This document shows, piece by piece, positions 43,717 through 55,650 of a DNA stretch of 60,000 nt. Source of the DNA: Cryptomeria japonica. Taxonomy: Eukaryota; Streptophyta; Pinopsida; Cupressales; Cupressaceae. Every line of letters begins with the position of its first letter. Within the stretch, counting starts at the first letter, position 1. Both the position numbers and the translations under genes were made by a program. The notes beneath the pieces were generated by a model. It searched no databases. It saw only the letters and a list, made by a program, of their open reading frames with translations, and was not told the origin of the DNA. The DNA is taken from the NCBI RefSeq assembly GCF_030272615.1, contig NC_081414.1, forward strand, positions 52,262,636 through 52,322,635. The letters run 5' to 3'.

Positions 43717-45380
43717 TTACATGAGATGGATAGAATTGATAGGTTCATCAAACCAATTACCTTCAGGGGTAGATAACTTGTATGCTCCTAAGCCATACAC
43801 TACTACTATGACAAAAGGACCTAACCAATTTGGTTCAAATTTACCCTTCTTTTCTCAGTCTTGCTGATTTCTTGGATTCTCCCTTAGAACTATATCTCCA
43901 ATCTAAAAAATGCATGGCTTGACTCTATGATTATAAATTGTTGCCATTCTCTATTGATATACCTTCAAATGATCTGTTGCATTTTGGCAACGTTCCTGAA
44001 TCAGCTCAAGTTCTTGGAGTCTAGAGACTCGTTCTTCTTCTTTTGGTATAAGACCTTTCAAGGAAACTCATAAAGAAGGTATCTCTACTTCTATTGGTAA
44101 TATGGCTTCTAATCTATAGACTAATAAATATGGAGTTTCCCCCATTGGTGTGCGGATGCTGGTTCGGTATGCCCAAAGAGTAGGATTTAGTTGAATGTGC
44201 CAATCTTTTCTAGCCTCATTGATTGTTTTCTTCAAGATTTTCAAGATAGTCTTGTTTGATGCCTCAACTTGACCATTTCCTTGTGGATAATATGGAGTAG
44301 AAAACATATGTTGGATATGGAATTGCTCACATAGTTCCTTCACGTCTTGATTCTTAAATGGTTGTCCATTATTAGTGATAATGGTCATAGGAACTCCATA
44401 GTGATAGATTATATAATTCAAAACAAATGATGATATTTTTTTTCCTGTCACTTTTGTCAAAGGTACTGCTTCAATCCATTTAGTGAAATATTCAGTAGCA
44501 GTCAAAATGAACTTATGTCCATTAGAGGATGAAAGATTTATCTTACCTACCAAATCAAGGCCCCATTGAGAAAATGGCCATGTTCCTGCTATAGGATGTA
44601 ATTCTTGTGTTGGTGCATGGATGAGATTCCCATGGATCTGGCATTGTTTACATTTCTTGACATATGTGAATGAATATCTCTCCATAGTAGGCCAATAGTA
44701 ACCTATATGAGAATTTTCTTAGCCAGTGTTAATCCACTTGAGTGTGTGCCACAAATACCCGTGTGAACTTCGTTAAGAACTTTCTCAAATCCTTCTTGTT
44801 CGAGACATCTCAATAAAGTGCTATCTAGACATTGCCTATATAAGGTATCAACAATAATAGTATAGTGAGATGACTGATGGATAAAATTTCTTCTTTGATT
44901 GCGGGATAGGTCAAGAGGAAGGATATTCTCTTTTAAGTATTGATAAGTTTGGTAGTATAAGGATTGACTGGTTCCTGATATATGGAAAATCATGTAGGTA
45001 TGCTGGGGTTGAATGGTAGGGGTTAAGGTATCTTCCACCAGGAATTCATAACACTGTTGATTATCCTGATTTTGCAAGAGAGATGCTATTGTAGCCATTG
45101 CATCTGCTACTTTATTCTCATTTCTTGGGATCTGAGTGAATGATACTGCTTCAAAGTGTTCTTTAAACTCTTATACCAACTGTTTGTAGGGCATGAGCTT
45201 ATCATCCTTAGTTTTATAATCATCATTTATTTGGTTTATGGTAAGCTGTGAATCACCATAGACATGTAATTCCTTGATATTTCATTCAATAGCCATTTTG
45301 AGCCCAATAGTCAATGCTTCATATTCTGCAGTATTGTTTGTGCATGGAAATTGCAGTCTATATGATTTTGGAATTGTGTG
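43717..45380 (-). pseudogene. Archaeal-type RNase H end and integrase of Y
   Basis: Minus reading gives NNTAEYEALTIGLKMAIE and LHVYGDSQLTINQIN (second RNase H), then an H2C2 finger (HTGICGTHSSGLTLAKKI ... VKKCKQCQ). The integrase core has FSQWGLDLVGKI (first Asp) and ATEYFTKWIEAVPL. ITNNGQPF follows, where the catalytic second Asp (ITDNG in the family) has become Asn, and then YPQGNGQVEASNKT (catalytic Glu intact). The C-terminus ends KFEPNWLGPFVI, GAYKLSTPEG and NSIHLM-stop (TAA at 43717). Stops occur near 44700 (TAG), 45175 (TAG) and 45283 (TGA or TAG region). It is inactive by sequence. Confidence 0.87.
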
Positions 45381-45383
45381 TCC

Positions 45384-47158
45384 CTAAGGTTTGATGAACA
45401 AAATTCCTACGCCTAATCCATATTGTGTATAAGAACCATCAAAGTATAACTCCCAAAATTTTGTACTTATTGTCAGAATGTCTGCATTAGGAAAATCAAT
45501 GTGCAATGGTATGTCATCTTGTAAAGGTGCTTCAGCTAATTGATCAGCAATGACTTGTCCTTTGATAGCTTTTTGATCAACATATTCTATATCAAACTCA
45601 CTTAGTACCATAACCCACTTTGCTAGTCTTCCTATCAAAGTTGACTTGTTCAACAAATACTTTAGTGGATCTATTTTTGCTATCAAATTCATAGAATGAG
45701 TCAGCATATAATGTCGCATCTTCTGAGTTGCAAATACAACTACTAGGCATGTCTTCTCTATTTATATATAATTCAATTCATAGCCGACAAGTTTTCTACT
45801 GATGTAATAGACTGCTCTTTCTTTTCCTTCTTCATCATGTTGTGCTAGGAGAACTCCTAATGATACATTTGTCACTGAGATATAAAGTAAAAATGGTTTC
45901 CCTTTGATTGGTGATATAGGTACTAGAGGATCCATGAGATAATCTTTGATTTGCATAAAATTCTCTTCACATTTCCGATCCCATTTAAATGAAACATTCT
46001 TATGTAAAAGATGAGTGAATGTATGACATTTATCTGCTAATTGAGAGACAAATCTTTTGATTGATTGCAATCTTCCTTGTAAACAATGCAATTGAATTAT
46101 GTTCCTAGGTGACTCCATTTCCATGATAGCTTTGACCTTTTCTGGATCTACTTCAATTCCACGAGCTAATATAATGTACCCAAGAATTTTTCCAGAGGTT
46201 ACTCCAAATGCACATTTCTTTGGATTTAATCTTAACTGATATCTTTCAAGCCTATCAAAGAACTTCCCAAGATGTTCAAATGTTCTTTTCTTGTATGAGA
46301 TTTTGCAAGTATATCATCTACATAATCTTCCATAAATGTATGTATCATATCATGAAAAATTGTTGTCATAGCTCTTTGATAAGTTGCTCCTGCATTCTTA
46401 AGTTCAAATGGCATAACATTCCAGCAGTAAGTACCCCATGCATAGGTGAATGTTGTCTTTTCTTGATCTTTAGGGGTGATTCTTATTTGATTGTATCTTG
46501 AGAATGCATCCATTAATGAAAACATCTCATGTCTTGCTGATAAGTCCATAATTATATCAATGTTGGGTAATGGGAAATCATCTTTGGGACATGCTTTATT
46601 CAAATCTCTAAAATTGGTGCAGACTCTTGTGCTTTTATCTAGTTTTGACACTTTCACAATTCTTGAAACCCATTTTGGATAGGCAACAGGTCTTATGAAA
46701 CCCACATCTAATAGTTTCTTTAGCTCAGCTTTTACAAGGAGAGCGATGTGTGGATGCATCTTCCTTAGCTTTTGTTTAACCAGTTTTTCTTTTAGATCCA
46801 CATTGAGGTGATACATGATAAGATCTGGATTAAGTCCTGACATGTCTGCATAGGACCAAGAAAAATTTATCTATCTTTGTTTGAAGAATTCTATGTATTC
46901 TTTCCTCCCTTTATCTAATAATGATGCAACAGAATGAAGTATCTTGGGATCCTTTAGTGTGCCAATGTTTATTTCTTTTGTTGGTTCTATTAGAATAACA
47001 GATCTCTCTTGAAAATATGTAGGGAGGATGTTAAACTTTCCATATTTTGGCGCCTCAAAGAGGTTTTCACCGTCAAATATGTCCTTTATTTTTCCTCTTG
47101 ATTGATCTAGTGTTAGGTCTTTTGGCGACTGGAAAGTTTGGCATTCTCTTGACTGCAA
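45384..47158 (-). pseudogene. Reverse transcriptase and RNase H of Y
   Basis: Minus reading starts with the typical pre-RT EYIEFFKQR, a TAG, then INFSWSYADMSGLNPDLIMY. RT blocks follow: QKLRKMHPHIALLVKAELKK, LLDVGFIRPVAYPKWVS, CTNFRDLNKACPKDDFPLP, YNQIRITPKDQEKTTF, MPFELKNAGATYQRAMT and YVDDIL (YVDD at 46313-46324). FSGYNQI of the family reads FSRYNQI here, and MPFGL reads MPFEL. After breaks, the connection and RNase H give GRLQSIKRFVSQLADKC, LLAQHDEEGKERAVYYISRK, DPLKYLLNKSTLIGRLAKW and WELYFDGSYTQYGLGVGI, the last being the archaeal-type RNase H start. Several frameshifts are present. Confidence 0.88.
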
Positions 47159-48387
47159 GAGACATTACTTGATTCTATGATGGAAGATATCTTAGGTGTT
47201 ATGGGTTTGACATCATTAAGATACATAGCTAAGTCATGGTCATTGGAAAAGACATCCAATTCAGGGTTTTCTAGGTTATCCCAATCAATTAGTTTTGGAT
47301 GAAGAAGGGGTAATTCATAGTCATCGTCATTGTTAGGTGCTTCAAGGTTCATGACATAATAGTCATAATTTAGTGTAGTAGGTAATGTCATAGATAGAAT
47401 GATTTTGAGGATAGTCTCTCCCAAGTGTTCTCCAATTAGTTCTAACAAAATCAGTATTAGTATTTTATGGTTCATACTCAGGCGACTCTTCATCTGATGT
47501 TTGTCCCTCAAACAAATGGAACTTATCAACACACACATCTTTGATACTACAAGTTCCTTCTTGATTGATTTCAATAGACTCATTTGTATTTTGAAGTTGA
47601 CATACTTGTGCACATGATATAGAGGATTCTTTTGCTAGCTTATGTCTTCTCTCGAACTCAGCTTCTTCTAGACTAATAGTCAATCCTACTTGACTATCTC
47701 TTAGTTCTTCTATGGTTCTTCCATATATTGGTACATCTTGCTCCTCATTTGATAGAAATCTGATATTTCTTGATGCTTGATCAATATTTGTTTGTGATTC
47801 GTGTGGCGTTACTTCTTGGTCTTTTTCATCCTCTTTCTTTTGTTGTCTTGTATATGCCTATTTTCTCTGGATTCTGAGTTTTTCTTATCTTCTTTCTAAC
47901 TCTATCTTTTGTTTTGTAAAAGACAAGTCTTCATTTGTGATATCTTCTTCCTCTTCATTCTTTTCTTCACTTGATACACTAGATGATACATCTGGACCCC
48001 ATTCATATTCATTTGAATCTGTCTCTGAACCATTGTCTAGGATTACACCACTGTACCATATAGGAATATTGTATGGTGCAAATAGTTCTTTGATTTCTAT
48101 CATCTCTTCTTTTACTGCTTTTGGAATATCTTGTTTAGATTTAACATTTACTCATATCCTTGAACTTGTTTACAAGTTTCTTCTTCTCTTTTGATTGCAA
48201 GTTCTTCTTATTGTTTCTCATATTCTTCTTGTTTTTTCTTATTGGCCACTATTTCTACTGCTTGATGTAGCTTTTCTTGCCATTGTTCTTCTTTAGGGAC
48301 TAATTTCTTTCTCCACTTTGGCTATTGATAATTATGTTGCTTTCGATTTGATTTTGGATATCCAAGTCCTGATTTATCTTCTTTAGA
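46871..48387 (-). pseudogene. Linker between G-patch and RT in Y
   Basis: A long acidic, low-complexity coding stretch with breaks: SNEYEWGPDVSSSVSSEEKN and EEEEDITNEDLSF near 47900-48050, DDDYELPLLHPKLIDWDNLE near 47300, and DIFDGENLFEAPKYGKFN near 47050. Such variable acidic linkers before RT are common in Tat/Ogre polyproteins. I assign no enzyme function. Plus-strand Ser-rich frames opposite are shadows. Confidence 0.6.
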
Positions 48388-49450
48388 TTATGAGTGAGGA
48401 CAAATAGGTTCTGAAATACCTTGATGTCGCTTACCAATTGGTCTTTTTCCTTCATATCCCATTTTTTGCATGATCTTATAACCATTGCCATATTGCTCTA
48501 TGAGAATATTGACTTCTACAGTTGTTTCTATAGTTTCATTTTCATCTTTGTGCAACCAACCAAGAATGCCCTTGTCTTCAATTTCTTCTGCAAGTGTTCC
48601 AGCTCTAACAAATGCTCCATTAAACATTTCTTTTGATTTTTCTGAGATTTGTGGTTGGATATTTGTAGGTTTTCCATATGATTTAGATGAAAGTGGAAAA
48701 TTATGCAAAGAATATTTTCCCATTCCTTCATCATTTAATTTGAGCTTTTTCTTGAAGGTTTCCCATAACTTTTCTTGAATTTCTTTGGTAGGATATACTG
48801 ATTCTCTATTATGTGGAACTCTTGTATCCTGTGTTGGCTTCAGATTATTGCAATATTGGCTAGAGTATGGAATTATAGTGACCTCTTGTCCCTCATGAGG
48901 AAACTTTACACATTGGTGATATGTAGAAGGAACTGCTTGCATGTTGTGAATCCATGGCCTTCCCAGAATAATGTTATAAGATAGGTTCAAATCTAAAACT
49001 TGACATAATGTATTCCTTTCTGTATGTCCTATTTTGATTGGTAACACCACAGTTCCTTTAGAAGAATGCTCCTCTTCATCAGAAGCCTTAATGGTTATTT
49101 TCTTCTTTGGATCTACTACATTTTTTGAATAACCCTAAGCCTTTATTAAACTCAATGCACAAATGTTTAAGCCAACTCAACCATCTATGAGTATGCATTT
49201 GACATGAGTTTTATTAATGGTGACTTCAACATGTAAGGGATCATTATGAGGATGTTGCAAGGATGCATCATTATTTTCAGAAAGATAAGAAATGAGGGGC
49301 TATAAGGTGTCCCACCATGTTTTGGAACTGATCTACATCCAAGTCTTTTGAAACTATTGTTTCCATTAGAGCATTTTCCAAAATTTCCTTATGCATATTT
49401 GAGCGGGTATTCTTTGTAATTTCTCCACTAAGTTATATTGTCGTGAAGTG
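48388..49450 (-). pseudogene. Protease end and G-patch-like segment of Y
   Basis: Minus reading near 49150-49200 gives CILIDGWVGLNICALSLIKA, matching the retropepsin ALIDGG-S-LNV site, so the motif reads D-G-W instead of D-G-G. After a stop the frame continues VVLPIKIGHTERNTLCQVLD, YNIILGRPWIHNMQAVPST and CVKFPHEGQEVTI, the conserved post-protease part. At its C-terminus (about 48400-48520) it has YGNGYKIMQKMGYEGKRP followed by GKRHQGISEPI. The Gly spacing and the KMGY...G..GIxxPI pattern resemble a G-patch, an RNA-binding motif also found after the protease of some retroviruses. Confidence 0.72.
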
Positions 49451-49459
49451 GAGGTTGAT

Positions 49460-50878
49460 TCATTTGTTATACCTGGAAATGTGACCATTAGCTTTGTTTC
49501 TCATAATGATATTTATTGGTTCTAAAGGTAGGTTATCTTTAACAATGATAACATTTACCACATCATCATATGTATAAGTGTAGTTCACTTTGGCTTTTCC
49601 TTTGTCATCTTTTGATTTAGATTGTTCACCTTTTTCATAGTTTGGAAGTGGAGTTTTGAAGGCTAGGTGGGATTCATTTTTCTTATGACTATCCACTGTG
49701 ATAGTTTCATTATCGATTAAATCTTGGATAAGATGTTTCAATATTTGACAATCATTAGTTTGGTGTCCTTTATTCCGATGGTAATTGCAAAAATGATTGT
49801 TGTTCCACCAATTAGGTTTGACTTGTGGGTCATAACTTCTTATTTCGGGTAAAATAATCAGTTTGTTTGCAAGAAGAGTTTTCAAAGCTGATTCCAAGGG
49901 TTCTCCAATGTTTGTGAATTTCTTGCGAGGTTTGGAGAAGAAAGACTTGGATTTATTGTTTTCTTGATTGTTATTGCTTGGGATTTGACTCAATAGATTA
50001 AATATTAGTTGTTGTTTTGTAGCATTAATGTCATCATTTCCTCCATTGATGACATTCCTATTCTTTGACCAGAACTTGGGTTTGTCATTGTTGTTGTAGT
50101 TGTTGTAAGAATTATTGTAAAGCTTTAGCTCTTCTTTCTTTACCATTGCATCTTCTATTTTTAGACCATTCTCAATCATCTTGATGAAAGGAGGACATTG
50201 CATTTTTAGATTTTTAGACAATAACTCATTTCACTGATAAGATTATCAATGAATATGTCCATCTTTTCTTGGTCACATACATCTCTTGGATACCTATTAA
50301 ACATTCATTTCCATCACTGCAAGAAGATCATGAAAGATTAACCATTCTTTTGTTTAACATTGCATAAATCCAGCATTGTTATCTCATTCCTTACATTGTA
50401 GGAGTATTGTGAAATAAACTTATTCACGAGTTCTTCAAAAGATTTGATTCCAAATGGTAATCTTGAAAACCATTCTATCATATTTATCATATTTAGGGAT
50501 CTTGCAATGTTGTGGAAATGGTATCATATTCAAACTTTTATCAAAAGGATACAGGCAAATATCTTCCAATGAATAATTCTTAGAACTTGTTCCATTTTGC
50601 ATATCTTGTATCTGTTGTTGTAGAGTTTGCATTTGCTGAGTGAGATTTAACAAATGATTATCCATATGGTTTCTCCTTGTCTCCTCATAAGTTCTTCTAT
50701 CACTACACTCTCTTCTTGTGTCATCATGTTCTTTTCTTGTTTCTTCATGGCTTTCTTTGTTTATATCTTCATTATTTGGATCATCTGTGTTTTGAGTATT
50801 ACTTGTCTCTGCATCTTGTTTCAAGGCTTCTATGTTAAAGTCTTGTGGCAATTTAGCTCCTGATTTTGCCAACATCAA
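49460..50878 (-). pseudogene. gag: gag of Y
   Basis: The N-terminal part (50878 downward) is acidic and helical, with repeated EETR/DTRREC segments and a coiled-coil-like LLNLTQQMQTLQQQIQDMQN. It is followed by FPQHCKIPKYDKYD, where the capsid core starts. Breaks around 50220-50440 carry FGIKSFEELVNKF-like sequence. The distal part (50221-49460) has an Asn-rich linker and the knuckle CNYHRNKGHQTNDC followed by LKHLIQDLIDN, the Tat-type CCHC. It corresponds to the knuckle of X (CQFHRQPGHDTKKC) but is clearly diverged. The gene is frameshifted. Confidence 0.8.
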
Positions 50879-53278
50879 AAGATATTTTTCTTTTTTGCTT
50901 TGCTAATAATTTTTCCATTAGTCTATCAAATTTGAAATCTTTCTCAAGGTCTCTAATGGTGTTATTGACCGCTTCTTCATCAACAACCATATACCCAGAA
51001 GTTTGGAAGATTGAATCATCTTCTTCTTCCATTTGTTTTTGTTGTTTTCTGAGTTGTTCGTATTGAGCTCTAGTCCAAACTGGCGTGTGATTGTTTCAAA
51101 TTTTTTGAAGTTTTCTAAAGATAACTCAATAGGTGATTATTGGTTTAGGAAGGTATGCTTTGTTGATTTTACCACTGTTGTTTGTTCGTTGTGATAAAGC
51201 ATCTCTTTGTTGAAAAGAACATCCTTGCAAAATTTCTTCATCAAATTCTGTCACGCAACCACGTAAATAGTGACGAAAATGGTGTAGGAATGTCCTATGT
51301 TTTAATAAGATCTTGCGATTGATATACAAGAATCTTATCTAAGTAGCTTTATAACTGGGTTTTATTTTCTTAAGGCAATACTTAAACATCATATAAGCAT
51401 ATGATAGTTTACAAGCTTGCTTGATTCCAAATGTGAGCGCAACTCTGATTTTGATATAACCTAGGTTCAAAATAGGAAAGATATATCCAAGATAATGAAC
51501 ACAAGGTGGATTGATCAAGTTTCGTGATAGAGGATTTGAAATATCCTGATGAGAAACTGATAATGATGTTGATTTTTGCACTTAATATGTTTGAATAAAT
51601 AGCTTGTTGAATGTTTTAAGCTTATGGAAACCTTTTTGGAAATAGCCTATTGGATTGGTGACCTAGTTATCGAACTAGTTTGAAGATGTGTGATAGTTTA
51701 AAGACAATTCTACTCAAGAAGTGTTTTGATAATGACTTTGAAATTTTGGTTTGATATGTTTTGTCTTAGATATGAGAAAACATTTGTGCTAAATTTTTGG
51801 TCAAAAGTGCTAACTTATGGGACAAAAGGGCCATTTTGTTGCTTGAAAGTGTTGCTCTGACTATGTTTCAAGGATTTTTTTCAATTTTTCCAGCAAGTCG
51901 TTGGATTTTTTCTAAATTTTTAGATGATGACTTTCTTTAAATTTTGACCATTTTGAGCATGTTATAGACATAGAAGACACAATGTTTGAAAAAAAAAATT
52001 CGCAAGCAAGTACAAGTCTTATGGCAGGCTGAGACAATAATTGTTGAATCTCACATGGGGTTTCCCTTAAGGCTATGCTATTCAAAGCAAATATTTAGAT
52101 TCTTGACCCCACTGGCTCCACCCTCGGCACTCACTTCTCCAGGGTAGCCAAGCACCAATTTCCATGAAAACTCCCCATGGCAAATTTTATATCTCTACTA
52201 AGAACTGTATGTGTGTGAGCCGCTTCAGAGGTCTGACCTCCTACGCCAACAATTAGAAGGATTTTGGCAACTAGTAGAAGTGGTTTTTAGTAAAGGCTTC
52301 AGATCATATGGCCATACATGCAACACTTTCAACTCTGTAAATACAGAAGGTTCCCAGCTTATAGAGGTTACAGTCCGTAGGGTTTATGGGGAAACATAGT
52401 GTCGATATGAACTTATCAGCACATGTTGCTTGTGACTTTCATCACAAACATGATTTATTTAGAGTGAATCAGAAGGACTCGGTATTAGCCAATTTCCACT
52501 TTGGGTCATTCCCCTCTCACTGGCCCCCTCAAGGCAGCTCGGGAAGGTAGGTCCTCTAATGGTTACACATAAAAGAAAGCAGGTCTCATTTTCTGATCAC
52601 CGTATGAGGGTGAGAGAATGCTTACCTACTACTTCATCAAGCATGGATAACACAAGTTTATTTTAGCCTTCTAAAGTCTATGTGCAACTACTTTAAAGAA
52701 GTCACTCAAAATACAAGTTGCATGCTGTCAATTTATCCCCTTAGTTAAGCTAAATGAGCAAGATATGATGTGTTACTTTTCAAAATTAAACTCTTAATTA
52801 ACTACGTGAGGAAATGCATGAAATTTTCTTAAAAAAAATCCTGGACATAGATATGTCAGTAGTTTGAAAAAAAATTAATTCTTGGACATTCAGACCTATA
52901 GGAAAAGTTTGTTAGTTGTAAATAAAAGCGTTGTCTGAACAAATGTGTTGTCTTTCACCTCAAAAGTGCTAACCAAAAGGACAAAAGCATTGCTCTGCAG
53001 ACTAAGAAGCAAGAAATCACTGACAAAAATGATAACCAAAATGACACATGCGGTAACCTGTAGGAAAAAAGTGTTGCTCTGAGGATTACATGCATTGATT
53101 TGCAAACAAAGCCAGTAACCTAAATGCCAAATGCGCTAACCTTCAGGACAAAAGTGCTAACCTATTAAATAAAAGAACTGTCATAACTCACATAGGCATG
53201 AATTTGGATTACAAATACGTTAAATTTGTTTTTGCGAGAACTAGACAGGATATTAGAAAGATATATGTGAGCCTCCAG
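50879..53278 (-). other. Long 5' leader of Y
   Basis: About 2.4 kb between PBS and gag with no coding sequence that I can support. It holds a minisatellite at 52930-53175. A less AT-rich block lies at 52020-52640, whose sharp contrast in composition suggests a structured or captured segment. The small open frames here lack family features. Long leaders are usual in Ogre-like elements. Confidence 0.55.
52930..53175. repeat. Minisatellite in the leader of Y
   Basis: Six to eight degenerate units around GGACAAAAGTGCTAACC, some joined with GTTGCTCTG, occur here. One isolated pair occurs at 51797-51860. The units are 20-45 bp apart. Confidence 0.7.
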
Positions 53279-53295
53279 CCCCACAGTGGGTGCCA
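53279..53295 (-). other. Primer-binding site of Y
   Basis: Minus strand TGGCACCCACTGTGGGG begins three bases after the LTR end (CGACACA). This TGGCGCCCACCGTGGGG-like site is common in plant Tat-group Gypsy elements. Confidence 0.8.
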
Positions 53296-53298
53296 AAA

Positions 53299-54410
53299 TG
53301 TGTCGACTTTAATTTCATCATCAGAATACTACCCGCAACATGTTAGTTTCACAAAATACAAAGGAAATGCTACAGGAAATCCAAACTCGACCAATGAAAC
53401 TACATGAAATGAATATTAAAATAAAAACATTATTTTTACCTTCATGATTTATGTCTCATTGTGTCCTAACTCCACTGTTCTTGGTTGCAGATGATTTTCT
53501 CTCATAAAAGCATTGGTAGCTTCCAAGATGTCATATGAAGAATGGACTGATAATTGATACTATGATATGCAATGCAAATGATTTAAAGCTAAATGATTAT
53601 GCTAAAATGCTAATTGCTTCAAGATTAAAAACTCACGGATACATGTTTTCTCAAATTGTTAACTTGAAAAATCACTTGAAGACTAACTCTTTCTCAACTC
53701 AAACTCCCACATTTATAGACTTTGATAGGATAAGATGATGTGTCCTAGATCAACGGTCATGATCAGATTCTGAAAATTTGGATGGTTTTGAGCAAAGGTG
53801 AAGGTTGAGAGAAAGGGGGAAGGAGAAGACAAGTGTCACTCATCTCACCTTGACTGGGTTGCTGACTGAGGAAATCTAGGGATGGTTGGAGAAGATTTAG
53901 GCATGAGAAGACAAGTGGACTCAAGTCCTTCCTAAGATTTAGGGGTGTTGGAGAGAATATAGAAGAAGGTTAAGAAATATGTGTATGTACACAATATTTC
54001 ATTTATTATGGAAGTTGGAAATAAGTGGCTAATAAGTGTTTTTATTTTAATTAGTTTCGTTGAATTAATTTAGTCACATGATGGATGAGTTGGCAAAGGA
54101 AAGATGAAGTGGAGATGAAAGGTGAGTTGGAAAAGAGATTAAATAATTTAAGAAATCATTTAATATTTGAGACCATAGGATAGAAGAATAACCATTAAAT
54201 ATTATATATTCAATTGATTAGAGGAATATTTAAATATTAGATATTTAATTAATTGATTAAAAGAATATGATAAATGAATTAATTAATAGAAAGACATGAA
54301 ATGAATTAAATAAATTAATATTTTCAAATTAACTATTTAATAGAAGAATAAATATTAAATAAATATAAAATATTTATTTAATTGCTCATAGCCATTTTTA
54401 TGTGTATACA
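53299..54410 (-). repeat. 5' LTR of Y
   Basis: Minus strand TGTATACACATAAAAATGGC (54410) to GTCGACACA (53299), 1112 bp. The far end joins AATGC (54411-54415), and AATGC also precedes 41016 on the other side. Relative to the 3' LTR it lacks about 27 bases between two AATTAATTAAT direct repeats near 54280. Confidence 0.88.
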
Positions 54411-54906
54411 AATGCGACACCTAGCCTTGAAGGGATACTTGAGAATGCTCAATGCTAGAAAAGAATGCTTGAATGCTTGATCGCTTATGCAACTTCACAC
54501 ACTCCAATCTTATCAAACTTCAACTTATTGAACTTATGCAAATGAGAGGACAAATGCCCCTTAAATACATGTTAGTGGATTTGAATTTCATCACGGGCCG
54601 ACATCGGGGGAGTTTCCTGCTCAATACACAACCAACAATGCAACCCTAGGAAGGGTCCTACCCCAAAATAGGGCAAGGACAGGGCCGCCATGCCATTGTC
54701 CAAGGGGGGATAGTGGTGCCACGCTCCTATCCTACCCCTTTCTCCAGGGCAAAGTGCAAACGGGGTGATGCAGAGGCCAAGGAAGAAGCTAATTCTGCAA
54801 GTTGAGCAATCTCCAGTCTCTGTTCAGGCTAGAAGATTCGAATTCACATGCGTGAGGACCCTAAAGCAGTAAAAAAATGTTAGGGTCACAGTTTTATGAC
54901 ACTACA

Positions 54907-54923
54907 TTTATCCCCCACTTTAG
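54907..54923 (-). other. Polypurine tract of X2
   Basis: Minus strand CTAAAGTGGGGGATAAA directly precedes the LTR TGTAGTGTC. It proves that the LTR at 54906 is the 3' LTR and that the element body lies to the right. Confidence 0.82.
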
Positions 54924-55650
54924 CGGGAGTATAAGCATACACCAATACTACCGGTAAAGTTCAAGGAAACAAGATTTGAAGACTTTTACCACGTAAAGGA
55001 AGCAAGATGCGCCAAGCCCCCAGTGGACTTAGGGTCTTATGACTTCGATTGACAAAGTAAAAGGGAAGATCAAGAAGGGGAGAGCCATGACTACAATTAT
55101 AAAAGCTCCCTTCACTATGAGTAATGAAAGCAAGGATACAAAAGATTACAAAGCAAAACAAAGTATGAGTGGAGTGTATGCTCCCACATTAAAGCAATCA
55201 CACATGCCTTATCGGGAGCGATTGTTTTAAGGTAGCATACACCCAAGATAGAGAAGGAAGGGAGCACATTATTGCAAGGATAGCCCCTAATCAAGGTATA
55301 AACTCAAGGATAATGAACACAAAACATGAGAAAGTGTCACTTTCTGTGGGGTCAATATATTGTATGATAACTCATGTATATCATGTATGTATATGTGCAT
55401 ATAATAATCTTCATTCCCCAAAGAAGGACACTACCTTAGATGAAAGGGAAGAGAGGATGTCTTTTGAGTCAACATGAAAGAGACCAAGAAAAGATCTCAA
55501 TGCTTTGCATCATCCCCAAGTAGACATTAAGGGAACAATAGAAGAACAATGATACATATAGAAGAATGGTCACAAAAGAAAAAGAAAGGAGAGAGAGAAA
55601 CATCTGCAGTGCTAATATTGCTAATCTAGCATGACATCCACCTCCCAATC
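54924..55650 (-). other. 3' non-coding region of X2
   Basis: Between the end of the reading frame and the PPT lies purine-rich sequence on the plus strand (GAAAGGAGAGAGAG near 55580). No gene is supported. Confidence 0.55.

Larger units (their letters stand above)
41016..54410 (-). mobile_element. Element Y: full-length Tat/Ogre-like Gypsy retrotransposon
   Basis: This minus-strand element is 13.4 kb with two LTRs, PPT, TGGCACC-type PBS, long leader, gag, protease, G-patch-like segment, long linker, RT, RNase H, second archaeal-type RNase H, integrase with C-terminus and a 1.6-kb 3' region. Long size, the extra RNase H and the domain wording place it with Tat/Ogre. Stops, frameshifts and catalytic changes make it inactive. 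It is inserted in the 3' LTR of X2. Confidence 0.9.
40264..54906 (-). repeat. 3' LTR of X2, split by element Y
   Basis: The two parts (40264-41015 and 54411-54906) together match the X1 LTR. The minus-strand start TGTAGTGTCATAAAACTG (54906) follows the PPT of X2. About 38 bases (CACCTAGCCTTGAAGG context) occur on both sides of Y, more than a simple 5-bp target duplication. Confidence 0.8.

Noticed and set aside
47937-48194. Ser/Phe-rich plus-strand frame
   Set aside because: It is the complement of the acidic linker of Y pol (Glu/Asp codons read as Ser/Leu/Phe).
52211-52399. Possible gene in the less AT-rich block of the Y leader
   Set aside because: A 62-codon frame with no family features, opposite to element transcription; composition alone is not evidence of a gene.
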